DNA of 64,000 nt from Ancylobacter novellus DSM 506 (GTDB lineage Bacteria; Pseudomonadota; Alphaproteobacteria; Rhizobiales; Xanthobacteraceae): NCBI RefSeq assembly GCF_000092925.1, contig NC_014217.1:3906001-3970000 (forward strand). The letters are read 5' to 3'. Positions 52,201 to 61,390 of the stretch are shown here, piece by piece. Positions within the stretch are counted from its first letter, which is position 1; the number at the start of each line of letters is the position of its first letter. The position numbers and the translations under genes were made by a program. A model generated the notes under the pieces. It was not told the origin of the DNA. It saw nothing but the letters and a program-made list of their open reading frames with translations, and did no database searches.

Positions 52201-53352
52201 ATGAAAGATCACGACACCGACGGGCACAGTCCCGGCGCGCGCTACCGGCTGTGGCCGATCGGCGGGCGCGCTCTTGCCGGGTTTGGCGCCACCGGCCTGA
52301 TACTGGCGGGCGTCGCCGGCGCCTTCGCCTATACCGGCGGGTACCTGACGCCGGGCGAACTCACCCAGGCACGCATCATCGACCGCTTCCAGGCGCTCAA
52401 CGGCGTGCATCCCGGCTTCCGCCGCAACCATGCCAAGGGCGTCTGCGCCACCGGCAGCTTCGCCAGCAACGGCGCCGGCGCGAAGTTCTCGCGCGCGGCG
52501 GTGTTCGCGCCGGGCAGCGTGCCGGTCGTCGGCCGCTTCGCCATGGCGATCGGCAAGCCCTTCATGCCCGACAACGAGACCGAGGTACGCAGCCTCGCCA
52601 TAAGCCTGCGTCCGCCGGGCGGCGAGGAATGGCGCAGCGGGATGATCGACATCCCGAACTTCCCGGTCCGCACGCCGGAGAGCTTCTACGAGTTCATGCA
52701 GGCCTCCGCGCCCGATCCGGCGACCGGCAAGCCGGATGCCGCGCGCCTCCAGGCCTTCCTCGCCGCCCATCCCGAGAGCGCCACGGCGCTCGGGCTGATC
52801 CGCGCCCGGCCCTTCGCCACCGGCTTCGCCAATGCGAGCTACAACAGCATCAACGCCTTCCAGATGGTGAATGCGGCCGGCGCCTCGACGCCGGTGCGCT
52901 GGGCGCTGGTGGCGGTCGATCCCTTCGTGGCCGAGCCGTCCGATCCGGCGCCGGACACCAATCCGAACTACCTGTTCGACGCGCTGATCGCACGCGTCGA
53001 AGAGAAGCCGCTGCAATACCGGCTCGTCTTCACCATCGGCCAGCCGGGCGACCCGACCGACGACGCGACAAAACCGTGGCCGGCGGAGCGCGCGCAGGTC
53101 GATGTCGGCACCCTCACCCTCGACCACGTCGAGGCCGAGGCACCCGGCAATTGCCGCGACATCAATTACGACCCGCTGGTGCTGCCCGATGGCATCGCCC
53201 CTTCCGACGACCCGCTCCTGAGCGCGCGCTCGGCCACCTATTCCACCTCCTTCACCCGCCGGGCCGGCGAAGCGAAGACGCCGAGCCAGGTCCAGATCCC
53301 TGACACGCAGATTCCCGACGCGCCGGCATCCGGCACGCAGAAAGGCAGCTGA
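52201..53352 (+). CDS. Catalase-family peroxidase, membrane-anchored or exported
   Basis: 383 residues from ATG 52201 (GGAGCGG upstream). After a hydrophobic segment (about residues 27-48) comes a compact catalase fold: distal His in FRRNHAKGVCATGSF, Asn in FANASYNSINAF and the proximal haem Tyr in LSARSATYSTSFT. The class (SrpA-like) is periplasmic with peroxidase activity and lacks the C-terminal domain of true catalases. It forms an operon with the cytochrome b561 gene two bases downstream, a common pairing. Confidence 0.9.
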   Translation: MKDHDTDGHSPGARYRLWPIGGRALAGFGATGLILAGVAGAFAYTGGYLTPGELTQARIIDRFQALNGVHPGFRRNHAKGVCATGSFASNGAGAKFSRAAVFAPGSVPVVGRFAMAIGKPFMPDNETEVRSLAISLRPPGGEEWRSGMIDIPNFPVRTPESFYEFMQASAPDPATGKPDAARLQAFLAAHPESATALGLIRARPFATGFANASYNSINAFQMVNAAGASTPVRWALVAVDPFVAEPSDPAPDTNPNYLFDALIARVEEKPLQYRLVFTIGQPGDPTDDATKPWPAERAQVDVGTLTLDHVEAEAPGNCRDINYDPLVLPDGIAPSDDPLLSARSATYSTSFTRRAGEAKTPSQVQIPDTQIPDAPASGTQKGS

Positions 53353-53354
53353 CC

Positions 53355-53939
53355 ATGACCCAGCAGCGTTTCCCCGCCTTTTCCCGCCTGCTCCACTGGC
53401 TGATGGCCGTCATGATCCTCGCCATGCTGTTCATCGGCATCGGCATGATGAGCTCATTAGCCGACTATCATTGGCTGCTGTCGATCCACCGCCCGCTCGG
53501 CATCGCCATTCTGGCGCTGGTGGCCGTGCGGCTGATCAACCGGCTCGTCGACCCGCCCCCGCCGCTGCCGGACGGCATGCCCGGCTACATGCGCCTCGCC
53601 GCGCATGCCTCGCATCTCCTGCTCTATGCGCTGATGTTCGCCGTGCCGCTGGTCGGCTGGGCGATGCTGTCGGCAGCGCGCTATCCGATCATCCTCTACG
53701 GGACGCTGCAGCTGCCGCCGATCCTGCCGCAGAACGACATGGTCTATGCCGCACTGCGCGGCGCCCACACCGTGCTGGCGCTGACGCTGTTCGCGGTCTT
53801 CCTCGTCCATCTCGCCGCCGCCCTCGCCCATGGCTTCGTCTTCCGCGACGGCGTGTTCGGCAGCATGGCGAGCCTGCGGCCCGGAAATGGCCGGCGCGAG
53901 CGCGAGGTTGCCGCCGTGGCGAGCGATCCGGCGCAGTGA
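53355..53939 (+). CDS. Cytochrome b561 family membrane haem protein
   Basis: 194 residues. Haem histidines are in SRLLHWLMAVM, LSIHRPLGIAI, AAHASHLLLYALMF and LRGAHTVLAL / FLVHLAAALAHGF. Three b561 genes occur in this window and this is the one tied to a catalase-like peroxidase, to which it may pass electrons from the quinone pool. The start lies two bases after the peroxidase stop. Confidence 0.9.
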   Translation: MTQQRFPAFSRLLHWLMAVMILAMLFIGIGMMSSLADYHWLLSIHRPLGIAILALVAVRLINRLVDPPPPLPDGMPGYMRLAAHASHLLLYALMFAVPLVGWAMLSAARYPIILYGTLQLPPILPQNDMVYAALRGAHTVLALTLFAVFLVHLAAALAHGFVFRDGVFGSMASLRPGNGRREREVAAVASDPAQ

Positions 53940-53980
53940 ATCCGAGGTCCGCTCCACGGGGCGGACCTTCCCCTCTTTCC

Positions 53981-54067
53981 CTCATCCCCGGGCTTGACCC
54001 GGGGACCCGGGCTTTCCGCCTGCTCCCCGGTCAAAGTCTGGGTGGCCGGGTCAAGCCCGGCCATGAG
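53981..54067. repeat. Family A extragenic palindrome
   Basis: An 87-base copy with ends CTCATCCCCGGGCTTGACC and GGTCAAGCCCGGCCATGAG. Between convergent cytochrome b561 and AraC genes. Confidence 0.78.
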
Positions 54068-54100
54068 GGGAAAGGGGAATGTCGCCAACTCTCCGGCGAC

Positions 54101-54136
54101 AAAGAAAAAGACCCCGGCCTGGGGGAGGCCGGGGTC
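54101..54136 (-). terminator. Rho-independent terminator of the AraC gene
   Basis: An 11-bp stem, GACCCCGGCCT / AGGCCGGGGTC, around a 5-base loop is followed on the minus strand by TTTTTCTTT. It lies about 50 bases beyond the AraC gene stop. A second hairpin (GTCGCC/GGCGAC) is at 54081-54100. Confidence 0.75.
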
Positions 54137-54184
54137 AAGGTGGGCTCAGGGGAGGAGCCCCTCGGGGGAAGGGAGACGGGTCGC

Positions 54185-55060
54185 TCAGTTGCGGACGCGG
54201 TTGGCGCAGCGCCACTGATAGGGGGTGTCGCCGACGAAGCGACGGAACACGGTGGTGAAGTGGGCCTGGGTCTGGAAGCCGACCGCCAGAGCGATCTCCA
54301 CCAGCGGGTCGCGGGTCTCGAGCAGCATCGCCTGGGCCCGTTCGATGCGCCGGCGCAGCAGATATTCGTGCGGGCGCACGCCGGTGGCGATGCGGAACTG
54401 GGCGGCGAAGTGCATGCGGCTCAGGCCGGCCGCCTGGGCCATCTCGGCAAGCGTGATGCTCTCGCCGAGATTCTCGTCGATATAGGCGGCGACGCGCTTG
54501 AACCGCCACTTGGGCAGGCCCGACTTCGGGCGGCGCGAAGGCGTGGCGGGCTCTTCCACCGGGGCCGGATCGAGGCGGCCGAAGGGCGAGTGGCCCAGCC
54601 GGGTCTCGGCAGCCGGGGGGCAGCCCGTCTCGCCGTCGGTCGGCGCCGGGGTGCTCAGCAGGCGGGTGACGATGGCGAGCCGCAGGGCATCGGCATAGAG
54701 GCCGCCGAATTCGCGTCCGTCATGTTCCGCCGCTTCCAGCGCGCGGGACAGCCGGCGGACCACCGGATCGCTGCCGTCGGAAGCTTCGCTGCGGCCGCCG
54801 GCGAAAAGATCGGCGCAGCGGCGGAAGCCTTCCGCCTCGACTTCGAGGCGGATGGTGTCGCTCGCCTCGGCCGCGGGAGACGCGGCGTTCGGGGCGCTGA
54901 TGGCGACGACGACGCCCATGTGGCCGAGCCGCACCGAGAAGCCGTCATCGGGCGTGTCGGCAGCGAGCGGAGCCGCCACGGCGAGCGGATAGGAAGAGGA
55001 AACCTGAGTGCCGCGGCGCGGCGCGAAGCTGGCGGCGAAAGGCGAAACATGGATCGACAT
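54185..55060 (-). CDS. AraC-family transcriptional regulator
   Basis: 291 residues from ATG 55060 (GGAG about 11 bases upstream). The last 100 residues hold the two helix-turn-helices: ESITLAEMAQAAGLSRMHFAAQF and DPLVEIALAVGFQTQAHFTTVF. The N-terminal 180 residues have no recognised ligand domain to me. It is divergent from the RND efflux genes across a 426-base region and probably regulates them; no direct evidence is in the sequence. The longer frame to 55252 has no ribosome binding site. Confidence 0.88.
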   Translation of the reverse strand: MSIHVSPFAASFAPRRGTQVSSSYPLAVAAPLAADTPDDGFSVRLGHMGVVVAISAPNAASPAAEASDTIRLEVEAEGFRRCADLFAGGRSEASDGSDPVVRRLSRALEAAEHDGREFGGLYADALRLAIVTRLLSTPAPTDGETGCPPAAETRLGHSPFGRLDPAPVEEPATPSRRPKSGLPKWRFKRVAAYIDENLGESITLAEMAQAAGLSRMHFAAQFRIATGVRPHEYLLRRRIERAQAMLLETRDPLVEIALAVGFQTQAHFTTVFRRFVGDTPYQWRCANRVRN

Positions 55061-55486
55061 GGCCTGGACTCCGTGGTCCTCGAAAAAAGAGAGCCGCTGG
55101 AAACTCCGGCACGCGATGGTCGTCTGTCGCAACATGCGCCGGGGGGAGGGGTGGGTCCCGGCAGCTATTCCGTCAGTCGCCCGTATCACTCGGTGCATCC
55201 AGACATCGGCTAGCGATGAGGTCAGAGTAACGGGCGGGCTGTTTGGCACCATTCTACGTGGGTTTGGACCTACCGATGATTAGTTTGGGGGGCCCATACC
55301 TTCGTATGCGCACGTCCAAAGTGCCACCTGGAGCCTCACGGCGCGGCGCTCCGGCAAGGGTGGGGCGATCCGGAAAGACCCTCGGCCCCCGAAAGCGCAA
55401 CATCGACGACAACTCCGTAAAGGCCGGCCTGCGCGGAAATTCCGCCGGTCGCCGCGCCGAACATGCGTCTTTCGGGTGTACGCCCC
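55061..55486. other. AraC / RND efflux divergent control region
   Basis: 426 bases with no supported gene. A small dyad CATAC-CTTC-GTATG sits at 55295-55308, about 180 bases upstream of the efflux start. No dispersed repeat occurs here. It probably holds both promoters. Confidence 0.45.
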
Positions 55487-56659
55487 ATGTCCAAGATGAG
55501 TTCGCCCAAGATAAGTTCGCGGAAGAGAACGTCGGCCCTGCGTCTCGCCTCCTTCGCCATCCTCTTCGCCACGCTCGGCGGCGCCGGCTATCAGGTCTGG
55601 CGCGTCGAGCGTTCCGAGGCCCTCCCGGCCCCGGCGCCACCGGCGGTGCCGGTACAGACGGTGCTGGCCGCCCGCTCCGACGTGCCGGTCTATCTCACCG
55701 GCATCGGCACGGTTGAGCCCTACAACACCGTGACCGTGCGCTCGCGCGTCGACGGCGAATTACAGCAGGTGCTGTTCAAGGAAGGACAGGACATCAAGAA
55801 GGGCGCGCTGCTCGCGGTCATCGACCCGCGCGTGTTCCAGGCGACGCTCGACCAGTCCAAGGCCAAGCTCGCGCAGGACCAGGCCGCGCTGGAGAACGAC
55901 AAGCTCAACCTCAGCCGCGACACGCGGCTGGGCAAGGACGCCTTCGCCAGCCAGCAGATGATCGACAATGAGAGCAGCACGGTCGACCAGACCAATGCGC
56001 AGATCGCCCAGGACAAGGCGATGATCGATTCCGCGGCGACGCAGCTCTCCTATACGCAGATCACCTCGCCGATCGAGGGCCGCGCCGGGCTGCGCCTCGT
56101 CGATCAGGGCAACATCATCCATGCCACCGATCCGGGCGGGCTGGTGGTGATCAACCAGATCCACCCGATCAGCGTCATCTCCACCCTGCCGCAGCGCGAC
56201 GTGCCGGCGATCCGCGTGGCGCTCGCCACCGGGACGGTGGAGGCGCAGGCGGTCTCGCGCGACGACGGCACGGTGCTCGACGTCGGCACGGTCGAACTGA
56301 TCGACAACCAGATCGACCCGCAGAGCGGCACGCTCAAGCTGAAATCCGTCTTCCCCAACAAGACCGACAAGCTCTGGCCGGGCCAGTTCGTCGACGTCGA
56401 GGTGCGGGTGAAGACGCTGTCGGGCGTCGTCACCGTGCCCTCCGACGCGATCCAGCGCGGCCCCGACGGCGACTATGTCTTCGTCGTCGGGCCGAACGAC
56501 AAGGTGAGCGCAGCGCCCGTGAAGGTGGGCCAGGTCTCCGACGAGGTCGCCGTCGTCGACAGCGGCCTCGACGCAGGCACGCGCGTGGTGACGCGTGGCC
56601 AGTATCGCCTCGCGCCGGGCACTAAGGTCGCCGAACAGCCGGGGGCGGCGGGAAGCTGA
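55487..56659 (+). CDS. RND efflux periplasmic adaptor (MdtA-like)
   Basis: 390 residues. A membrane/signal helix (about residues 20-45) is followed by the biotinyl-lipoyl fold VRSRVDGELQQVLFKEGQDIKKG, an alpha-helical hairpin (KAKLAQDQAALENDKLNLSR) and the beta-barrel SPIEGRAGLRLVDQGNIIH. It links the inner-membrane pump to an outer-membrane channel. ATG 55463 or 55487 are both possible; the second is kept. The pump gene begins two bases after the stop. Confidence 0.92.
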   Translation: MSKMSSPKISSRKRTSALRLASFAILFATLGGAGYQVWRVERSEALPAPAPPAVPVQTVLAARSDVPVYLTGIGTVEPYNTVTVRSRVDGELQQVLFKEGQDIKKGALLAVIDPRVFQATLDQSKAKLAQDQAALENDKLNLSRDTRLGKDAFASQQMIDNESSTVDQTNAQIAQDKAMIDSAATQLSYTQITSPIEGRAGLRLVDQGNIIHATDPGGLVVINQIHPISVISTLPQRDVPAIRVALATGTVEAQAVSRDDGTVLDVGTVELIDNQIDPQSGTLKLKSVFPNKTDKLWPGQFVDVEVRVKTLSGVVTVPSDAIQRGPDGDYVFVVGPNDKVSAAPVKVGQVSDEVAVVDSGLDAGTRVVTRGQYRLAPGTKVAEQPGAAGS

Positions 56660-56661
56660 TC

Positions 56662-59600
56662 ATGTCGTCATCGCCGGTCCCGCCCGAGGCGCCCGCCGAG
56701 AGCCATGTCCCGGCGGCGCCGCGGGCGTCGCTCTCCTCATGGTTCATCCGCCACCCGATCGGCACGTCGCTGCTGATGGCGGGGCTGTTCGTGCTCGGCG
56801 TCGCCTGCTTCCCGCGCCTGCCGGTGGCGCCGCTGCCGGAGGTCGACTTCCCGACGCTCCAGGTCTCCACCCAGCTGCCCGGCGCCAGCCCGGAGATCAT
56901 CGCCTCCTCGGTGACGCAGCCGCTGGAGCGGCAGTTCGGCGAGATTCCCGGCCTGTCGCAGATGACCTCGGTGTCGACGCTGGGCAATTCGTCGATCACC
57001 CTTCAGTTCAACCTGAATATGGACATCAACGCCGCCGCGCAGCTCGTGCAGACGGCGATCAACGCCGCCGGCGGCCAATTGCCGACCGACCTGCCCTCGC
57101 CGCCGACCTATCGCGAGGTGAACCCCTCCGACCCGCCGATCCTCGTGCTGGCGCTGACCTCGCACACGCTGCCGATCACCCAGGTCGACGACTACGCCGA
57201 GAACATATTGGAGCAGCACGTCAGCCAGATCGGCGGCGTCGGCCAGGTGCTGGTGTTCGGCCAGCAGAAGCCTTCCGTGCGCATCCAGGTCGATCCGGCC
57301 AAGGTCGCCAATCTCGGCCTGGGGCTGGAAGACGTGCGCCAGGCCATCGTCAACCTCACGGTGAACAATCCCAAGGGCATCGTGAACGGCACGCACCGCA
57401 CCTTCACCATCTACGACAACGACCAGCTCACCTCGGCCAAGCCCTGGCGCGACGCCATCCTCGCCTTCCGCAACGGTGCGCCGGTGCGCGTGCGCGACGT
57501 CGGCACCGCGGTCGACGCGCCGGAGAACGACCAGCTCGCCGCCTGGGCCAACGGGCAGCAGGCGATCATCCTGGCGGTATTCAAGCTGCCCGGCGCCAAT
57601 GTCATCTCCACCGTCGACGACATCAAGGCGCAGCTTCCCTCGCTGCTCGCCACCGCGCCGGCCGGCGTCGACCTGCAGGTGCTCAGCGACCGCACCACCA
57701 CCATCCGCGCCTCGGTGATGGATGTGGAGACGACGCTGGTCATCACCGTGTTCCTGGTGGTGGCGGTGATCTTCGTCTTCCTGCGCAGCCTGTGGGCGAC
57801 GCTGATCCCGTCCGTCGCCGTGCCGCTCGCCGTCATCGGCACCTTCGCGGCGATGTATGCCTTCGGCTACAGCCTCGACAACCTGTCGCTGATGGGGCTC
57901 TCCATCGCCGTCGGCTTCGTCGTCGACGACGCCATCGTCATGCTGGAGAACATCGAGCGGCATCTGGAGATGGGCAAGACGCCCTTGCAGGCGGCGCTCG
58001 ACGGCTCGGCAGAGATCGGCTTCACCATCCTGTCGATCAGCCTGTCGCTGGTGGCGGTGTTCATCCCGCTGCTGCTCATGGGCGGGCTGGTCGGCAAGCT
58101 GTTCCAGGAATTCGCCGTCACCGTCACCATCACCATCGCCGCGTCCGCCTTCGTGTCGCTGACGCTGACCCCGACCATGTGCGCGCTGTTCCTGAAAGCC
58201 AAGGTCGAGGAGAAGCACGGGCGGCTCTACCGCCTCTCCGAGCGCGGCTTCGACGCGCTGCTCGCCGGCTACCGCGTCACGCTCGACCTCGCGCTCGACC
58301 ACCGTCGGATCACACTGGCAAGCTTCTTCGCCGCGCTCATCGCCACCGGCACGCTGTTCTACTACATCCCCAAGGGCTTCTTCCCCTTGCAGGACACCGG
58401 CCTCATCGTCGGCATCTCCGAGGCGGCGCAGGACGTCTCCTTCCCCGACATGGTCAAGCACCAGCTCGAGCTCGGGAGGATCGTCTCGGCCGATCCGGAC
58501 GTCGCCACCGTCGGCATGGCGGTGGGCTCGGGCGGCGGGCAGAGCGTCAACAACGGGCGCTTCTTCATCACGCTGAAGCCGCGCGACGAGCGCAGCGCCT
58601 CGGCCTTCCAGATCATCGACCGGCTGCAGAAGAAGCTCGCCAAGGTGGAGGGCGCGGCGCTGTTCCTGCAAGCCTCGCAGGACCTCAATGTCGGCGGGCG
58701 CATCTCGCGCACGCAGTTCCAGTACACGCTGCAGGACGGCAACATCGACGAGCTCAACACCTGGGCGCCGAAGATGCTGGCTAAGCTGAAGACGCTGCCC
58801 GAGCTCACCGGCCTCGCCTCCGACCAGCAGAATGGCGGCGCCACGCTGACGCTGACCATCGACCGCGACCAGGCGTCCCGGCTCGGCATCACGCCGAACG
58901 ACATCGACGCCGCGCTCTACGACGCCTTCGGCCAGCGGCAAGTGGCGCAGTATTTCACCCAGCTCAACAGCTACCACGTCATCTTGGAGATCCTGCCCGA
59001 GCTGCAATCCTCGCCGCACGCGCTCGACGAGATCTATGTGAAGTCGCCGCTTACCGGCGAGCAGGTGCCGCTCAGCGTGCTGACCAAATGGACCTCCGAG
59101 CCGACCAGCTTCCTGTCGATCAACCACCAGTCGCAGTTCCCCTCGGTGACGCTGTCCTTCAACCTCGCGCCGGGCGTGGCGCTGGGCGACGCGGTGGCGG
59201 CGATCCACAAGGCGGAGACCGAGATCGGCAAGCCGGCGACGCTGGTCGGCACCTTCCAGGGCAATGCGCAGGCGTTCCAGGATTCGCTCGCCAGCGAGCC
59301 GCTGCTGGTGGTCGCGGCGCTGCTGGTCATCTATGTGATCCTCGGCGTGCTCTATGAGAGCTACGTCCACCCGATCACCATCCTGTCGACGCTGCCCTCC
59401 GCCGGCCTCGGCGCGCTGATCATGCTGTGGCTGTTCGGCTTCGACTTCTCGATCATCGCCCTGATCGGCGTGATCCTGCTCATCGGCATCGTGAAGAAGA
59501 ACGGCATCATGATCGTCGACTTCGCCATCGAGCGCGAGCGCGTCGAGGGCCTGTCGCCGCACGACGCCATACGCGAAGCCTGCCTCTTGCGCTTCCGGCC

Positions 59601-59823
59601 GATCCTGATGACCACCTTCGCCGCGCTGCTCGCCGGCGTGCCCCTGATGCTCGGCCACGGCACCGGCTCGGAGCTGCGCCAGCCGCTCGGCTACGCCATC
59701 GTCGGCGGCCTGATCGTGAGCCAGTTGCTCACCCTCTACACCACGCCGGTGATCTATCTCTATCTCGACCGGCTCGGCCGGCGCCGCGCCCGCGCCGGCC
59801 ATGCGGCCGAGAGTGCCGCCTGA
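56662..59823 (+). CDS. RND efflux inner-membrane pump (HAE1, MdtBC-like)
   Basis: 1053 residues, the normal size for HAE1 pumps, with 12 predicted helices in two halves. N-terminal FIRHPIGTSLLMAGLFVLG is the first helix. The proton-relay acidic pair is SVGFVVDDAIVML in helix 4, and VAALLVIYVILGVLYES marks the second half. It exports drugs or detergents using proton flow. Only one pump gene is present, whereas E. coli MdtBC has two. No outer-membrane factor gene is in the window. Confidence 0.94.
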   Translation: MSSSPVPPEAPAESHVPAAPRASLSSWFIRHPIGTSLLMAGLFVLGVACFPRLPVAPLPEVDFPTLQVSTQLPGASPEIIASSVTQPLERQFGEIPGLSQMTSVSTLGNSSITLQFNLNMDINAAAQLVQTAINAAGGQLPTDLPSPPTYREVNPSDPPILVLALTSHTLPITQVDDYAENILEQHVSQIGGVGQVLVFGQQKPSVRIQVDPAKVANLGLGLEDVRQAIVNLTVNNPKGIVNGTHRTFTIYDNDQLTSAKPWRDAILAFRNGAPVRVRDVGTAVDAPENDQLAAWANGQQAIILAVFKLPGANVISTVDDIKAQLPSLLATAPAGVDLQVLSDRTTTIRASVMDVETTLVITVFLVVAVIFVFLRSLWATLIPSVAVPLAVIGTFAAMYAFGYSLDNLSLMGLSIAVGFVVDDAIVMLENIERHLEMGKTPLQAALDGSAEIGFTILSISLSLVAVFIPLLLMGGLVGKLFQEFAVTVTITIAASAFVSLTLTPTMCALFLKAKVEEKHGRLYRLSERGFDALLAGYRVTLDLALDHRRITLASFFAALIATGTLFYYIPKGFFPLQDTGLIVGISEAAQDVSFPDMVKHQLELGRIVSADPDVATVGMAVGSGGGQSVNNGRFFITLKPRDERSASAFQIIDRLQKKLAKVEGAALFLQASQDLNVGGRISRTQFQYTLQDGNIDELNTWAPKMLAKLKTLPELTGLASDQQNGGATLTLTIDRDQASRLGITPNDIDAALYDAFGQRQVAQYFTQLNSYHVILEILPELQSSPHALDEIYVKSPLTGEQVPLSVLTKWTSEPTSFLSINHQSQFPSVTLSFNLAPGVALGDAVAAIHKAETEIGKPATLVGTFQGNAQAFQDSLASEPLLVVAALLVIYVILGVLYESYVHPITILSTLPSAGLGALIMLWLFGFDFSIIALIGVILLIGIVKKNGIMIVDFAIERERVEGLSPHDAIREACLLRFRPILMTTFAALLAGVPLMLGHGTGSELRQPLGYAIVGGLIVSQLLTLYTTPVIYLYLDRLGRRRARAGHAAESAA

Positions 59824-59935
59824 CGCGCACCGCGTGAGCCGGTGCGATTGCGAAAGCGGCGTGGAGAAAGGGAATATTCGCTGACCCACCCGGGCGCATG
59901 GTCGGGCATAACCCGCCACCGGAGTGGAGGCGACG

Positions 59936-61192
59936 ATGAACATCTCCACGAATCCCAACAAGCTCGATGCCCAGCCCCTGAAGACGCCGGCCGTTCCTCC
60001 GCTTGCCCCGCCCCTCGCCCAGCCGCCACTGCCGCCATCGGCCGAAGCCGCCGCGCCGGCCGCTCCAGCCGCGCCCTCGCGCACAGTTTGGCGCCGGCGC
60101 GCGCTTGAAGGGCTCGCGGCTCTCATCCTGCTGGCGGGCGCCGCCTACGCCGGCTACGAATACTGGACGCTGTGGCAGTACGAGACGACGACCGACGACG
60201 CCTATGTGCAGGCGGACGTCGTGCCGATCGCGCCGCAGGTTTCCGGCTATCTCGCCACCGTCAACGTCACCGACAACCAGCCGGTGCGTAAGGGCGACGT
60301 GCTCGCCGTCATCGACCAGCGCGACTATCAGGCCGCCGTCGACCAGGCCACGGCCGACGTCGCCCAGGCCAAGGCGACGATCGACAGCCAGGCGGCGCAG
60401 CTCGACGAGCAGCAGGCGGTGATCGCCGAGGCGAGGGCGCAGATCGATTCCGACAAGGCCGCGCTCACCTTCGCGCAGCAGAATGACGAGCGCTTCACGA
60501 AGCTGGCCAAGGACGGCTACGGCCCGGTCGAGACCGCGCAGCAGACCGCTTCCCAGATCGCGCAGGCGCAGGCGACGCTCGCCCACGACACCGCCGCGCT
60601 CGACGCCGCGCAGAAGCAGGTCGCCATCCTGGATGCGCAGCTGGCGCAGGCCAAGGCGACGCTCGGCCACAACGAAGCCGCGCTCGACACCGCCAGGCTC
60701 AATCTCGGCTACACGGTGCTGCGGGCGCCGGTCGACGGCGTGGTGGGCGCGCGCACGCTGCGCGTCGGCCAATTCGTCGAGCCCGGCAACGAACTGCTCG
60801 CCGTGGTGCCGCTGCAGGCGACCTACATCATCGCCAACTACAAGGAGACGCAGCTCACCGATGTGAGGGCCGGCCAGCCGGTCTCGATCTCGGTCGACAC
60901 CTTTCCGGGCGTCACCATACGCGGCTTCGTGAGGAGCCTCGCCCCGGCGAGCGGGCAGGAATTCGCCCTGCTGCCGCCGGACAACGCCACCGGCAACTTC
61001 ACCAAGATCGTGCAGCGCATCCCGGTGCGCGTCGACCTCGACCCGACCGACCCGCTCGCCGGGCTGATCCGGCCGGGCATGTCGGTGGAGACGACGATCC
61101 GCACGGATGAGCAGGTGCCCGCAAAGGACGTGCCCGCCCGGGTCCTGCCCGCGCTCCAGGCCGCCGAGCCGCCGGCGACGGCGGGGAAGTGA
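59936..61192 (+). CDS. HlyD-family adaptor, EmrA-like
   Basis: 418 residues from ATG 59936 (GGAGTGGAGG upstream). A Pro/Ala-rich cytoplasmic leader (1-45), one membrane helix (ALEGLAALILLAGAAYAGY), then TTDDAYVQADVVPIAPQVSG and a long coiled coil with repeated Gln/Ala. It fits the EmrA/VceA adaptors of MFS-driven tripartite pumps. It pairs with the 14-helix DHA2 gene that follows after a family C repeat. Confidence 0.92.
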   Translation: MNISTNPNKLDAQPLKTPAVPPLAPPLAQPPLPPSAEAAAPAAPAAPSRTVWRRRALEGLAALILLAGAAYAGYEYWTLWQYETTTDDAYVQADVVPIAPQVSGYLATVNVTDNQPVRKGDVLAVIDQRDYQAAVDQATADVAQAKATIDSQAAQLDEQQAVIAEARAQIDSDKAALTFAQQNDERFTKLAKDGYGPVETAQQTASQIAQAQATLAHDTAALDAAQKQVAILDAQLAQAKATLGHNEAALDTARLNLGYTVLRAPVDGVVGARTLRVGQFVEPGNELLAVVPLQATYIIANYKETQLTDVRAGQPVSISVDTFPGVTIRGFVRSLAPASGQEFALLPPDNATGNFTKIVQRIPVRVDLDPTDPLAGLIRPGMSVETTIRTDEQVPAKDVPARVLPALQAAEPPATAGK

Positions 61193-61233
61193 GGAACGTG
61201 GGACCGACCGTCGTTCGGCCCCGCCCGGCACGC

Positions 61234-61349
61234 CGTCATCCTGAGGTGCGACCCCGGACTTGATCCGGGGGAGCCTCGAAGGATGCTCGTTGCAGCGCAC
61301 CCGGGCGAGCATCCTTCGAGGCCGCCTGTGGCGGCACCTCAGGATGACG
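61234..61349. repeat. Family C cruciform repeat between emrA-like and emrB-like genes
   Basis: Outer arms CGTCATCCTGAGGTG / CACCTCAGGATGACG and inner arms CTCGAAGGATGCTCG / CGAGCATCCTTCGAG, as in 19507-19610. Its left half carries a family-A-like core (CCCGGACTTGATCCGGGG), so it looks composite. Confidence 0.85.
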
Positions 61350-61390
61350 GCCTGAAGGAAGTTTGAAACCCGCTCCAAGGGAGCACAGCC

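Noticed and set aside
56737..60126. Minus-strand open frame of about 1129 codons
   Set aside because: It is antisense to the RND pump, whose plus-strand frame has complete HAE1 motifs. Composition is Arg/Gly/Asp/His rich with no domain.
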